In this document: positions 61,401 through 64,000 of the stretch, piece by piece
Layout: each line of letters opens with the position of its first letter
Numbering within the stretch: the stretch's first letter is position 1
Source: Phoronis australis
Taxonomy: Eukaryota; Phoronida; Phoronidae
Assembly: GCA_002633005.1 (NCBI GenBank)
Contig: NMRA01000547.1
Coordinates: forward strand, 135,561 to 199,560
Reading direction: 5' to 3'
DNA: 64,000 nucleotides
Made by a program: the position numbers and the translations under genes
The notes under the pieces: model-generated
Seen by the model: the letters and a program-made list of their open reading frames with translations, nothing else
What the model was told of the DNA's origin: nothing
Databases searched by the model: none

Positions 61401-63745
61401 CTGTGTTAGTTTCCTTGGCATTCAATTTGTCAATTTGTCCAAAAAATAATGGGCTTCATTTTTGCCATGATTATTACAACTCCCTTTTCCTAGAGCTTTC
61501 ATCGTACTCCTATGATTTGGTAATACGTGCAGTCAGTTCAAAGTGCACTGTATTTCTTACCCCCCCCCCCCAAAAAAATTGAGGTAAATGTTTTCTATGA
61601 TTTTTTCAGTACAGTTGTGTGGTTTAAAGAATTCCCTGCAGGAGCATTTGATGATTGCTTTTCTCTGGCATCCCTTAGTCCACATTCAGTTCTGCTCCAG
61701 AAAATCTCTTTTGAGATTGTTCTACCAGGCAATATAAACATGAGCATTCAATACAAAAATGCCCTTTCATACTGATGGTCTGAGTGGAGAGTGGAAGTAA
61801 ACTGCAGAGTTAATTGAACCATTCATACAGGCTGGCTTCTGTAGTTAATGGATATCTAAGTAAATGATAGGTGACATTGTCATCATCGAAGGTAGCGCTG
61901 ATGTATTGCATGCATGCTAAGATATTTTTAATATGACAATTTGAGTACATTCATAAGTTCTAATTGACCTAAAACTTGTATCTAATTCAATTGGTGATTA
62001 TTCAAGAAAAATATAAGCAACTGTTAGCGACGACACTGCATTGCCCTTTAGTTGTTGATGATAACAGTGGCCCCTGTAGATAGCTTTGACAGGACCAAAG
62101 TTGATCATTTATACCTCACCGCAGCGTCGACGATCAGCTTTTAAATCCACCACTGCGAAGTTACGTGGCACTGTTAATTTCGATCCACGACCGAAGTTAA
62201 CCATTCATACTGACCGCAATTCTTAGCTACTCGTCCAGTCACCAATGTGAGTAAAAATACTTTTGGGTGAATAGAAGTTCACTCGCCAGTCGCCAATGCA
62301 GCTGACAAATTTTCAGAGTGCAATAACACTCTATCATTTCCCAGATGAAAATCAACATATTTTCTCTTCCATGTGCTGTTTTTATCATGAATTTAAGGTT
62401 AAGTTTGGTCCGCATCTCGATGCTCCAGCAGTAAAAAACATTGACACAATGTGCTCCTTCCAAGACAATCTGATGTTAATGGAGTCAGTAGATGTTAATC
62501 ATTGTATTTGTCTACACAAAAGGTCACAGTGAGTGGTCCTGCACAAAGGAAACTGGCCACTGGGTGACGCAATATTTCATGATGTCAAAGCCAACTCAAA
62601 AGATCTGGCCGCAATTTTAGCAGCAGAATAACGGCAGAGTGTCAATTTTTCCAAGAACGGTAAATAATTTAGTGTAATCAAGGAAGAGTGTTACAGTAGT
62701 TTTTAATGACATTAATTTTGTGTCCTATTTAATCTGGTCATTTTTTACCCACATCAGCACAAAGCTGCATAGCTAGTGAATAACTTGCACAAAGGCTAAG
62801 TCTTGTGTTGCTGGCAATTCATCAACGTCGAAAGTTTCTTGGTAGGAATTCTGCATTTTCTAAAAGTGATACTCAAAGCCCTAGTAGATGGTGACATTAA
62901 CACATGAAACAATCATTTTTATTGACATTGGCAGCAAGTTTGTGGTGACCGACGCGAAACGTCCAGGCGACTGAACTTTGAGCTGGGCGAGTAGATTTTT
63001 TGGCTCACTCGCCCAGCAGACGAGTAGGGTTTTGAAACCTGGGTATATCCCTGCAACTCCCCAAAACATTGATGCGTATGAAAGGGCCTTAACTGTACTC
63101 TAATGTGTGTTGCAAGGGCATGCTATGTTCATGTTCAAAATGAACTTTGATACGTTTTTTTTAAAATTAATGGTGGTTCCTGCACGCAATGATTTACACA
63201 AGAGTAAAGAAAGAGGCTACCTCCAAAAAATGAGTAGTAATATGCCATATTATTCCTTTCCTCAGCACTTTCTTAGTCATATATGTGAACACTTGATATG
63301 CATCTCACATGCCCAAAAATTTTCAAAATTTTGCCCAAATCTAGAGGGAACTGCGTTTTCATCACGCCCCGCCCATATGCCTATGCATCAGGTTTCAGGG
63401 TCTAACAAGCTGTTTTGACAATGGCCACTGGACGGAAAATAACAGATTGAAAATTGCAATGGCCAACCAGGATTATATGGTTACTGAATGTCATTGGTAT
63501 CCAGAAAGTGGTTGAGAAACGAACAAACCAGCAGAAGTAACCACAGATCAGATGGATGGAATGCCAACCACATGCACTAAAATGAGGACAAATGCTGACA
63601 ATGGCACGTCTTCCAATGCACCTCACCTAGGAGAAATAACAGAGAAAAATTGATGGAGAAAGCACAAGTCAAACGCACACATTTAACTCACCTTCACAAA
63701 ATTCAACAAGTCCTGGTTGGTCTGCACATTTTCTGCGTCACCATT
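4328..63745 (-). CDS. DOCK-D (Zizimin, DOCK9/10/11-like) Rho-family GEF gene, central part, 15 exons
   Basis: DOCK-D proteins activate Cdc42/Rac-type GTPases through a C-terminal DHR2 domain; they also carry an N-terminal PH domain and a membrane-binding DHR1 domain. Only the central helical region between DHR1 and DHR2 is visible here. The 15 exons read from high to low coordinates and all have AG acceptors and GT donors. Their phases chain exactly, giving 672 codons with no stop. Family hallmarks seen in order are LKHSWFFF, RCFTFLDRGFVF, a DHEHFIPLNLP stretch, DHFLVGVLLQEV, RLATLYLPL, HDKLDHLEVKDLLLCFLY, LHQFKYVGKKRI, MEANMATE and an FLQTCQSETLLKHAF stretch. These match vertebrate DOCK9/10/11 as I know them. 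The gene is open at both ends: the 5' part lies beyond 64000, and no exon for the next conserved block was seen below 4328. Introns reach 11.7 kb. Subfamily D is favoured over C by the sequence around QSETLLKH and LNLP, but a tree would be needed to name the orthologue. Confidence 0.93.
4733..4870. repeat. TIR-family end fragment
   Basis: A single end of the family described at 8900-9867: ctgggttaccgtccaaggca, then gggtgggcggtaagccgagc and gggcggttaaa sub-repeats. No partner end is nearby. Confidence 0.65.
5139..5201 (+). pseudogene. THAP zinc-finger N-terminal fragment
   Basis: An ATG-initiated 20-codon stretch, MPHCCCVPGCTHYGSALLRC, followed by a stop. The M-P-x-C-x-V-P-G-C opening is typical of the first half of a C2CH THAP DNA-binding domain. 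No second half (W, then C-x2-H) follows in any frame. It is therefore either a decayed THAP gene or transposase start, or a first exon whose partner I cannot see. Confidence 0.45.
5222..5940. repeat. Diverged ~427-bp tandem duplication
   Basis: The phrase ggggtcattaggtgcatttt occurs at about 5239 and 5665. ggtcaattagtg(c/g)aaaggtcat occurs at about 5398 and 5826. Other shared words lie between, at a constant offset of about 427 bases. A third partial echo (aggtcaaaggtcattgagtg) lies near 5551. Non-coding. Confidence 0.75.
6574..6689 (-). CDS. DOCK exon 14
   Basis: A 116-base exon (phase 1 in, phase 0 out) with a tcttgtag acceptor and a gtaagt donor. It reads PSQSSADAMLKSLMEANMAT, then ECGLVILDVISLYSGKFQ. 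It aligns with DADVLHQSLLEANIATEVCL of DOCK9. Confidence 0.95.
7018..8286. mobile_element. TIR element, diverged copy (1.27 kb)
   Basis: The left end (tattgtaagcttgcgggtta) and the right end, read on the other strand (tactgtaaatcgcgggtcaa), are imperfect inverted repeats. Both ends carry runs of gggcgattacc/gggcacttaaa sub-repeats. No transposase is visible inside, so it is non-autonomous. It is older than the copies at 8900 and 27664, judging by the TIR mismatches. Confidence 0.7.
8900..9867 (-). mobile_element. TIR element with sub-repeat ends, copy A
   Basis: The ends taccgtaatcgttcgggtta and its exact reverse complement form a perfect terminal inverted repeat of about 26 bp, bounded by TA at both sides. 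Inside each end are several GGGCG(G/C)TTAA sub-repeats spaced about 28-60 bp. The core resembles copies at 14021 and 27664 but is inverted relative to them (shared words such as cggtctctgaggccgtcgtt). Internal sequence is interrupted by the assembly gap at 9149-9454. No coding potential was seen in what remains. Confidence 0.85.
9149..9454. other. Assembly gap (306 N)
   Basis: A run of 306 unknown bases inside a repeat-rich TIR element. Open frames drawn across it are artefacts. Confidence 0.99.
11600..13130 (+). repeat. Tandem monomer array with CTCF-like cores, second array
   Basis: Same family and orientation as 2860-4270. Cores include CCACCAGGGGACACC near 11788, CCACCAGGGGGCACAG near 12470 and CTACAAGGAGGCACAG near 12759. 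Repeat phrases such as tttaggagatacag and gatgacaatatgcacgcaca recur. Two copies of the terminal motif occur at about 12899 and 13080, so this is probably two units head to tail. More diverged than the 41.7-kb array. Confidence 0.75.
13203..13324 (-). CDS. DOCK exon 13
   Basis: A 122-base exon (phase 2 in, phase 1 out) with a cttacag acceptor and a gtaggt donor. It reads MIAGSEASKKAMTLPPRQGA, then KIYQHHRIVSQHYGEDAMTH. It corresponds to the KSQTxPxxRNR linker of vertebrate DOCK9/10. Moderate conservation, strong phase support. Confidence 0.87.
14021..16450 (+). mobile_element. TIR element, long copy C (right end not found)
   Basis: The left end tactgtaaacatgctccgtt is followed by sub-repeats (accgcccaccccctacttta, aagcgcccacctctcggtta). 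Internal words match copy B at 27664: 14225-14480 versus 27905-28160, 15130-15470 versus 28190-28505, and 16385-16450 versus 28597-28660. Compared with copy B it holds about 640 extra bases (about 14500-15140) and about 900 extra near 15480-16385. It may therefore be closer to a full-length element. Neither extra block contains a long open frame. The right TIR is missing; the DIRS-like element starts just after. Confidence 0.7.
16490..17144 (-). pseudogene. DIRS-like tyrosine recombinase, truncated
   Basis: The N-terminal core-binding part reads LSSWRPITRKLYRTCIKQWQ, with later KTDVSWDVSVVLDFLKS. Close to 16630 the frame shifts, and the next frame gives LLTLLTGLRGQSLHLLDVRN, which holds the first catalytic Arg of the family. 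The rest of the catalytic domain (H-x-x-R and Tyr) is absent; the sequence after about 16490 belongs to the neighbouring repeat. Confidence 0.75.
17395..18119 (-). pseudogene. DIRS-like RT C-terminus and RNase H, broken
   Basis: 18119-17787 encodes an RT connection segment (LARLSLIMGCNKLLNFSTFA, then DLVWWLANTSSSKGRIHP). 17790-17581 and 17580-17395 encode RNase H: ITSDASKFVWGGSNG with the first catalytic Asp, HINYLELQTVFFCVRSL with the Glu, and LTASYLPGSLNVVADRESR with the terminal Asp. A stop and a frame change separate the pieces. Confidence 0.82.
18130..18740 (-). pseudogene. DIRS-like reverse transcriptase, frameshifted
   Basis: The upstream part reads EFESELCLPCPRP in one frame. The main part (18606-18259) has VKKDGSVRVILDLTELNKHI, the fingers region with conserved R-x-I-x-D-L, then KYLKFIWEGRLYKFTCLSNG. 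The catalytic FIDD box appears near 18193-18204 but in a different frame from the main block, so the enzyme is inactive as it stands. Confidence 0.85.
18863..19743 (-). pseudogene. DIRS-like Gag-like ORF, frameshifted
   Basis: A first frame (19743-19400) contains IAEKLATVATSLFSTKLSD and KDLRENHKLPKM. After a frameshift near 19410 a second frame (19417-19060) reads SELWHRLRPTTKETDVRLQR and NANIELNQRRREAVKRDLNA. The ...N-x-E-L-W...D-x-x-L-Q and NA(N)-x-E-L-x-x-R-R-R-E patterns are those of the first ORF of vertebrate and invertebrate DIRS elements. Function (particle formation) is inferred from the family. Confidence 0.75.
21473..21593 (-). CDS. DOCK exon 12
   Basis: A 121-base exon (phase 1 in, phase 2 out) with a attccag acceptor and a gtatgc donor. 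It reads ALLGWFNNMSEYDTLDFFEV, then LGMSLHQFKYVGKKRIMAL. The LHQFxYxGKRxI motif is diagnostic of DOCK-D. Confidence 0.95.
23981..24160 (+). mobile_element. Non-LTR retrotransposon RT fragment (jockey/CR1-type)
   Basis: A stop-terminated frame reads KFQDIQVDYVREQIKTLKSS, then SASGIDSMDAKLLKLVSQQ and TAEPL. The V-x-x-x-I-x-x-L-K-x-x-x-A-x-G-I-D-x-(x)2-A-x-L-L-K pattern is the first conserved block of LINE reverse transcriptases. Only about 55 residues survive. Confidence 0.75.
24278..24397. repeat. Near-perfect 120-bp palindrome (MITE-like)
   Basis: Arms of about 53 bp (aaataaactttgagtctaat... and ...attagactcaaactttattt) flank a 14-base loop gagatgtggacgca. The arms differ at two or three places only. 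This suggests a recent foldback insertion or a transcribed hairpin. Confidence 0.85.
24650..24762 (-). CDS. DOCK exon 11
   Basis: A 113-base exon (phase 2 in, phase 1 out) with a gtttcag acceptor and a gtgagt donor. It reads SPSSAGVQQVMRHDKLDHLE, then VKDLLLCFLYTVKNLPE. It aligns with the RCDKLDQSEIKSLLMCFLYI segment of DOCK9. Confidence 0.95.
24969..25283 (-). CDS. Unidentified 104-residue ORF
   Basis: An ATG frame preceded by an in-frame TGA nine bases upstream. The composition looks like protein (TGDDRKLCELASACELKLSK, then MNYFDIAIEFLSTESLCDQA), with mixed helical content and no signal peptide or membrane segment. No motif or family is recognised. It lies on the DOCK strand 200 bases before DOCK exon 11, but the stop and lack of splice fit argue against its being DOCK coding. 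It could be a relic of a transposon or of a neighbouring gene. Confidence 0.3.
   Translation of the reverse strand: MLHSSERLWQTLDLASINFNNTKFLMYCRNANNMMSPPTTATGDDRKLCELASACELKLSKGGTDSGIYSSVLKLMNYFDIAIEFLSTESLCDQAEVALTLSLF
27664..28902 (+). mobile_element. TIR element with sub-repeat ends, copy B (complete, 1.24 kb)
   Basis: Perfect inverted ends taccgtaaacgttcgggtta... / ...taacccgaacgtttacggta, extending about 26 bp and TA-bounded. Each end has four to six blocks of accgccca / agcgcccacc type spaced 28-60 bp. The centre (about 27905-28700) is shared with copies A and C but lacks a block present in C. It has no transposase, so it must rely on another element. Base 28592 is N. Confidence 0.88.
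29780..29887. repeat. 56-bp GC-rich tandem duplication
   Basis: Two head-to-tail copies start at 29780 and 29836: ttatcccggccagtgg, then accagaacccgatcaggcct in the second, with cgatcaggcctgtcgc shared. Only a few mismatches. Much more GC-rich than the surroundings and about 400 bases upstream of the nested gene's TATA box. Confidence 0.85.
30235..30245 (+). promoter_or_regulatory. TATA box of the nested gene
   Basis: ttttatataag, a good TATA-box match, lies about 60 bases ahead of the preferred ATG at 30304. That gives room for a short 5' leader. Confidence 0.5.
30304..30648 (+). CDS. Nested single-exon gene, P2X7 C-terminal-like Cys motif
   Basis: A 114-residue frame on the strand opposite DOCK. 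The start at 30304 is chosen over the upstream ATG at 30247 because of the TATA box at 30235 and the context caacATGG. The N-terminal half is acidic (DLEEYSFDEDFPGRSLGFSG, then EFEPEYTDQEILDRRHERE). The C-terminal half carries LCQCAICTILETTDACVYCH then EIQHVKRLLGEA. The spacing C-x-C-x-x-C...E/D-x-C-x-x-C-x-E-I resembles the start of the intracellular Cys-rich domain of P2X7 receptors. Invertebrates carry that domain as stand-alone proteins with this same acidic leader. The usual remainder of the domain (CITEH... and an aromatic block) is missing, so the protein is truncated, spliced to an unseen exon, or decaying. Overlapping open frames after 30537 do not supply it. Confidence 0.55.
   Translation: MATCNSDLEEYSFDEDFPGRSLGFSGYEFEPEYTDQEILDRRHEREQTMEHMDSSKNRLNDLSLCQCAICTILETTDACVYCHEIQHVKRLLGEARRDSSVKSLSTKCRPKTRR
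31709..31747. repeat. TIR-family right-end fragment
   Basis: The words gagcatggccgttaaccctg and atatttacagta match the terminal 40 bases of the TIR family. No other part of the element is present. Confidence 0.6.
32019..32175 (-). CDS. DOCK exon 10 (Ser-rich linker)
   Basis: A 157-base exon (phase 1 in, phase 2 out) with a tttacag acceptor and a gttagt donor. It encodes a Ser/Asp/Lys-rich linker including SNASLSSSTSSVDQVTGKDS and DGRTDGKGHQ. It has no conserved motif. It is supported by phase continuity, splice sites and the matching low-complexity linker position in the family. Confidence 0.83.
32176..34270. other. DOCK intron: minisatellite at donor end, otherwise empty
   Basis: 32176-33928 has no gene. 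Clusters of actcgaa/ttcgagtt words near 32640-32700 form a short interspersed inverted array. The minisatellite is listed separately. Confidence 0.55.
33929..34256. repeat. Ten-copy ~34-bp minisatellite abutting a DOCK splice donor
   Basis: The unit is gagggccgttgttaccttag then aacatccgagtgcc. Ten copies diverge by a few bases each (two read gccattgtt). The array stops four bases before the intron's donor sequence at 34261-34270. On the transcribed (minus) strand nearly every unit contains ctaaggtaac, which resembles an AAG|GTAAC splice donor. Confidence 0.92.
34271..34535 (-). CDS. DOCK exon 9
   Basis: A 265-base exon (phase 0 in, phase 1 out) with a aattacag acceptor and a gtgagt donor. 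It begins QGRLATLYLPLLMIILENKQ and passes into a Ser/Gly/Asp-rich, probably disordered linker (KDSTAVPNGSGGDEDAHSMK and on to SSVFAMIAGGQ). The conserved-then-disordered layout is the same as in vertebrate DOCK9/10/11, where this linker is long and variable. A 10-copy minisatellite begins a few bases past its donor in the intron. Confidence 0.95.
34536..37625. other. DOCK intron: no gene, monomer-family fragment at right
   Basis: 34536-37180 has no recognisable feature; open frames at 36039-36233 and 36367-36555 have no motif. 37190-37540 is a degenerate piece of the monomer family (CCACTAGATAGCCCAG near 37242, terminal-like agagatgacagcaaatcaat near 37515). Confidence 0.55.
37626..37804 (-). 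CDS. DOCK exon 8
   Basis: A 179-base exon (phase 1 in, phase 0 out) with a gtttcag acceptor and a gtaggt donor. It reads DLRHDYTLSEEYRKDHFLVG, then VLLQEVKNALNEVRDIRKSA and a LAKHALDDRYVGK ending. It aligns with LQLDYSLTDEF...HFLVGLLLREV...LIKHSFDDRY of DOCK9. Confidence 0.96.
38251..38313 (-). CDS. Candidate DOCK cassette exon with basic insert
   Basis: A 63-base block, phase 1-1, with acceptor tgttgtgag and donor gtaatc. It sits between exon 7 (ends phase 1) and exon 8 (begins phase 1). Included, it adds 21 residues, EEPGKKRKLKKTKPVVEEIF plus one Glu, without breaking the frame. The KKRKLKK core looks like a basic nuclear-localisation or acidic-lipid-binding patch. The insertion point is the variable linker between the LNLP motif and the next conserved block, where vertebrate paralogues also differ in length. 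Splice sites are acceptable but not strong. Transcript evidence would decide whether it is used. Confidence 0.5.
40120..40340 (+). pseudogene. Penelope-like GIY-YIG endonuclease fragment
   Basis: The frame reads VYKFDSSCYQAT, then a stop where YIG's Tyr is expected, then IGETTRHLTSRMKEHLVSDK and IFRHLENNAA, a further stop, and HSFTIIDSDTN. The vY-x-F/I...C...(Y)IG-x-T-x-R-x-L-x-x-R-x-x-E-H pattern is the C-terminal GIY-YIG domain of Penelope-like retroelements. Three stops and no RT: an old 3' fragment. Confidence 0.75.
41199..41259. repeat. Perfect 28-bp inverted repeat with 5-base loop
   Basis: caccgtaatggactaagaat (through catgca) is followed by ggcag and then the exact reverse complement ending attacggtg. 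No mismatch in 28 pairs. It could be a foldback relic or form a hairpin RNA when transcribed. Confidence 0.9.
41680..42760 (+). repeat. Tandem monomer array with CTCF-like cores, third array
   Basis: Same orientation and monomer types as 2860-4270. Cores start at about 41861 (CCACAAGGGGGCACAG), 41988 (CCACAAGGAGGCGCCA), 42147, 42282 (CCACTAGGGGGCACAG), 42428 and 42574. Spacings are 127, 159, 135, 146, 146. It shares long phrases with the first array, such as tcgtcaaggaacttcagaga-type and ccaattttcacaatcat. Confidence 0.8.
43565..43690. repeat. ~32-bp minisatellite, four copies
   Basis: agatgatagacagacagtga then gactaatc recurs four times with small changes. Confidence 0.8.
43931..44036 (-). 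CDS. DOCK exon 7
   Basis: A 106-base exon (phase 0 in, phase 1 out) with a ctttcag acceptor and a gtgagt donor. It encodes a FKFDFLRIVCDHEHFIPLNL core followed by PMMKSKSRNYK. The HEH(Y/F)IPLNLPM motif is diagnostic. The opposite strand shows a 118-residue open frame here that is only a shadow. Confidence 0.96.
45290..45340 (-). CDS. Possible second exon of the THAP gene
   Basis: A 51-base block with acceptor ttcattctag and donor gtaggc. It is in phase with the THAP exon and reads ANAARPSTPSQIECYY. That replaces the expected AVPxIF-type close by ANAARPST. Weak. If the donor is not used, the next codon is a stop. Confidence 0.3.
45390..45633 (-). CDS. THAP zinc-finger domain exon
   Basis: THAP domains are C2CH zinc fingers that bind DNA; they occur in host regulators and in P-element-type transposases. 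Starting at ATG 45631, the frame reads MKRCVCAGCINNLAENVSGF, with KFPK, then AQKWHQFVCSTRVWNV and TLCLAHFKESHF. The C-x2-C pair, the F-x-F-P, the central Trp residues and the C-x2-H-F pair are all in place with normal spacing. A good acceptor (ccacctttttcag) precedes the exon at 45634, and a strong donor (gtaagtgca) ends it. The usual A-V-P-x-(I/V)-F close of the domain is not evident. It could be a small host gene on the same strand as DOCK or a domesticated or decayed transposase exon. Confidence 0.65.
46006..46089 (-). CDS. DOCK exon 6
   Basis: An 84-base, 28-codon exon, phase 0-0, with a ttttcag acceptor and a gtatca donor. It reads RCFTFLDRGFVFRLINLYIE and ends NFCPGDSK. The RCFTxxDRGFVFxxIN signature is near-invariant in DOCK-C/D proteins. 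Confidence 0.96.
46340..46498 (-). CDS. DOCK exon 5
   Basis: A 159-base, 53-codon exon, phase 0-0, with a ttttcag acceptor and a gtattt donor. It reads RNERFPSS, then LLQTLVPHIVQKYMDHP and EARNANRALGNFIK. This corresponds to the RNQRFP...[21 protein letters not shown] region of DOCK9/10. Confidence 0.95.
46499..47582. other. DOCK intron: monomer-family end fragment
   Basis: 46545-46840 carries a degenerate monomer-family piece that ends with gacgacagcaatatgcatat, then gtgggtgcataaaa. The remainder has nothing recognisable. Confidence 0.55.
47583..47798 (-). CDS. DOCK exon 4 (SWFFF block)
   Basis: A 216-base exon of exactly 72 codons, with an attccag acceptor and a gttagt donor. It contains KTVHEELAKHL, the diagnostic LKHSWFFFDVLIKCMAQHLI and ends GRIK. 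This is one of the most conserved segments of the DOCK-C/D central region and anchors the gene call. Confidence 0.96.
48040..48511 (+). mobile_element. Penelope-like element 3' fragment with intact GIY-YIG frame
   Basis: An open frame at 48212-48511 reads FYKVECDNCKEFYIGLTQRR, then LCDRLKEHHTSEKSNTYRHC. The C-x2-C before YIG-x-T-x-R-x-L-x-x-R-x-x-E-H is the GIY-YIG endonuclease of Penelope-like retroelements. Upstream, tcaatcaacgtttcgtctat and agacgtcatcattatca resemble the region between RT and EN of such elements, but no RT motif remains. The frame ends in a palindrome at 48491-48512. Confidence 0.78.
48491..48512. repeat. 22-bp perfect palindrome
   Basis: gttatctcactagtgagata followed by ac. 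It sits between the GIY-YIG frame and a tRNA-like sequence, marking the element junction. Confidence 0.85.
48515..48604 (-). mobile_element. tRNA-derived SINE head or tRNA pseudogene
   Basis: On the minus strand it contains tggtgtagtgg, which fits the RNA polymerase III A box. About 35 bases later comes ggttcgactcc, a match to the B box. The flanking bases do not form a clean acceptor stem, and no clear anticodon arm is seen. That suggests a SINE or a degraded tRNA, not a working tRNA. Confidence 0.65.
49143..49306. mobile_element. 164-bp palindromic MITE
   Basis: The outer arms atagattattacatg/catgtaataatctat are exact. The inner arms gttatccccc, ctagagccctcg and ggattttggagaattatc pair with the right half. 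The centre ctcggggctaaggcccctcg forms its own hairpin. Almost the whole element folds back on itself. Confidence 0.88.
49421..49490 (-). CDS. DOCK exon 3
   Basis: A 70-base exon (phase 2 in, phase 0 out) with a ctgcag acceptor and a gtaagt donor. With the split Arg codon it reads RVLTHIVFEVCDADKGDILH then SYVK. The SYVK ending joins to YLFV of the next exon, matching the SYVKYVF type of junction in vertebrate DOCK9/10. Confidence 0.88.
49491..51869. other. DOCK intron: mariner-like relic
   Basis: 49491-50400 has no recognisable gene; a short monomer-family core (CCATTAGGGGCAAT) sits near 49706. 51490-51869 holds the end of the transposon and nothing else. Confidence 0.5.
50440..51486 (+). 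pseudogene. Tc1/mariner (IS630)-superfamily transposase, frameshifted
   Basis: The N-terminal helix-turn-helix part (50443-50646) includes GRIVMEFPGKGWRCTTVNKT. After stops, the catalytic half begins near 50860 with IIFNDEKDFTLKK, carrying the first Asp. It then reads VMVSAGVSWEKKQSYFID. A frameshift close to 51110 leads to FQQDGALSHTR with the second Asp, then SPDCNPMDYAIW with the third, 36 residues further on. The C-terminal end reads VVAEDGGHNEKL. It is an inactive relic with at least three disruptions. Terminal inverted repeats were not identified. Confidence 0.85.
51870..51985 (-). CDS. DOCK exon 2
   Basis: A 116-base exon (phase 0 in, phase 2 out) with a ttttcag acceptor and a gtaatg donor. 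It reads SLHAVDVSTLINFLPTVLNQ and continues LFRLLPQTTSEEVALNAV. This is the helical repeat region ahead of the SWFFF block in DOCK proteins; the EEVALN...V wording is typical of the family. Confidence 0.85.
52151..52531. mobile_element. 381-bp foldback element
   Basis: The ends ttcaggggtaccatagaatc and (other strand) ttcagggtaccatagaatca differ by one inserted base. The interior is built from repeated (a)tcatgcatacaaac words on the left and their complements on the right, so the arms are themselves short-tandem-repeat rich. Non-coding. Confidence 0.8.
53995..54790 (+). pseudogene. Penelope-like element, RT end plus GIY-YIG, degraded
   Basis: The end of the reverse transcriptase is visible as VYRKPTHTDYYLPFDS, then after a frameshift HKLGVIGTLNYRA and TEEAIDAESDYNTTVLKR, a stop, and GYPDW. 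The GIY-YIG frame (54272-54643) reads KFDEVYGISGSDPGCKESYI then GETKQALKSRISQ. The tail (54740-54840) has ggcctgccgaagtcttcgag, like known Penelope 3' regions. Better preserved than the 40-kb fragment, and from a different subfamily than the 48-kb one. Confidence 0.82.
56190..57200. mobile_element. TIR-family element, highly decayed copy
   Basis: The left end has gggcgctagc, gggcgctaaattggaaattc and ggagcgcttatta sub-repeats. Internal words match other copies: ggagtggtgcgcacgcg near 56771, gacgactcatatgtcgcaca near 56838, gggactgaccagtgccgcag near 57055, aaactttggtaagttgatcg near 57129. The right TIR is not recognisable. Confidence 0.65.
59398..59550 (-). CDS. Acidic 50-codon open frame, possible terminal exon
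   Basis: A frame without ATG, bounded upstream by TAA and ending in a TAA stop. It reads DQQELFELIEEYFADGEEDE, then FCDSDESPDDNKLSHDEFDD and RLIMNPVMLE. It is strongly acidic with regular coding-like wording. It could be the last exon of a small gene (possible acceptors attaag or gatcag) or the N-terminal acidic part of a transposase. No family recognised. Confidence 0.3.
   Translation of the reverse strand, partial: DQQELFELIEEYFADGEEDEFCDSDESPDDNKLSHDEFDDRLIMNPVMLE
60191..60823. mobile_element. 633-bp foldback element
   Basis: The outer arms gaaaatgacaactgagacgc / gcgtctcagttttcattttc and long inner stretches (tgatccaagttgtcatcatt; gcacaagtctgtttgatgtg; cttgttagggtc; gcactgttgggg) pair across the whole length. 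The centre lies near 60505. The arms diverge by about one base in ten and some short unpaired blocks. The cctgatgatg...aaaccgaaatg words are like those of Penelope-type tails, so it may be an inverted dimer of such a tail. Confidence 0.85.
63692..63745 (-). CDS. DOCK exon 1 of the visible part (18 codons)
   Basis: A 54-base, phase 0-0 block between a tcttag acceptor and a gtgagt donor. It encodes NGDAENVQTNQDLLNFVK. It is in frame with the exon at 51870-51985, but it is short and lies in a weakly conserved part of the family, so it rests mainly on splice borders and phase. An unseen exon may lie in the 11.7-kb intron that follows. Confidence 0.6.
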
Positions 63746-64000
63746 CTAAGACAGTAAGAACGACATTATACAACCAATCAAGAATTCCATTGCAAAAAAG
63801 AAAGCACCTGTAAAGAGGCGAATGAAAGCTAATTGCTGGCACCATTGCACGTACAAAGCCAAGCAACATTTATTCTATAACTCATAAGGAAACAACACGC
63901 AGGAAGACAGAGAACTATCCACTATGAACCAGTAGCACACACTTTCACAACACTGGGATTGAGCCATGCACGTCAAGTAGTATGTTAAAGACTGAAGGAG
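63746..64000. other. Right edge: no feature
   Basis: Presumed intron upstream of the first visible DOCK exon. Nothing recognisable. Confidence 0.5.

Larger units (their letters stand above)
51986..63691. other. 11.7-kb DOCK intron: foldback, Penelope, TIR-family relics
   Basis: Listed items: 52151-52531, 53995-54790, 56190-57200, 59398-59550, 60191-60823. 55330-55450 and 57400-57550 share a diverged repeat around caggt(t/c)(g/a)cattttg and aaaatcc(c)agctc. 62540-62580 holds one monomer-family core (GCCACTGGGTGACGCAATA). Open frames at 57845-58234 and 61527-61775 have no motif. An unseen DOCK exon may exist here. Confidence 0.5.

Noticed and set aside
61559-61571. Poly-C run as a splice or polypyrimidine signal
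   Set aside because: No exon follows; a simple homopolymer tract.

Overview
The window is intron-rich, AT-rich, repeat-dense animal DNA. There are no bacterial-style operons. Coding sequence comes in short exons with GT/AG borders. The transposon mix (DIRS-like, Penelope-like, Tc1/mariner-like, a LINE fragment, many foldback elements) and the THAP and P2X7-C-like domains point to an invertebrate metazoan. Lineage cannot be fixed from the sequence; a marine deuterostome or cnidarian-like genome is my guess. A 306-base run of N (9149-9454) and a single N (28592) show it is a draft assembly.

The backbone is one minus-strand gene that crosses almost the whole window. It is a DOCK-D (Zizimin; DOCK9/10/11-like) guanine-nucleotide exchange factor. 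I could place 15 exons between 63745 and 4328. All have canonical splice borders, and their phases chain without a break into 2016 coding bases (672 codons). These exons encode the central helical region between the DHR1 and DHR2 domains. The start codon, PH and DHR1 domains lie beyond 64000. The catalytic DHR2 domain lies below position 1. A further 63-base, phase 1-1 candidate cassette exon (38251-38313) would add a lysine-rich, NLS-like insert.

The introns hold most of the interest. From low to high coordinates they carry:
(1) arrays of ~145-bp monomers (2860-4270, 11600-13130, 41680-42760, plus fragments), each with a core resembling the CTCF motif, all in one orientation;
(2) a family of ~1-2.5 kb terminal-inverted-repeat elements (7018-8286, 8900-9867, 14021-~16450, 27664-28902, a decayed copy at 56190-57200 and fragments) whose ends contain tandem GGGCG(G/C)TTAA sub-repeats;
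(3) a decayed DIRS-like retrotransposon (16490-19900, minus) that appears to abut or interrupt one of those copies;
(4) a nested plus-strand single-exon gene with a TATA box and a P2X7 C-terminal-like Cys motif (30304-30648);
(5) a 10-copy minisatellite ending a few bases from a DOCK splice donor (33929-34256);
(6) three Penelope-like GIY-YIG fragments (40120-40340, 48212-48511, 53995-54790);
(7) a THAP zinc-finger exon (45390-45633, minus) and a separate THAP start fragment (5139-5201, plus);
(8) a broken mariner-like transposase (50440-51486);
(9) several foldback elements and perfect hairpins.

I did not find a convincing operon-like or defence-like new system. The strongest candidates for something undescribed are the CTCF-like-motif monomer arrays, the TIR family with sub-repeat ends, the minisatellite at the splice donor and the candidate cassette exon.
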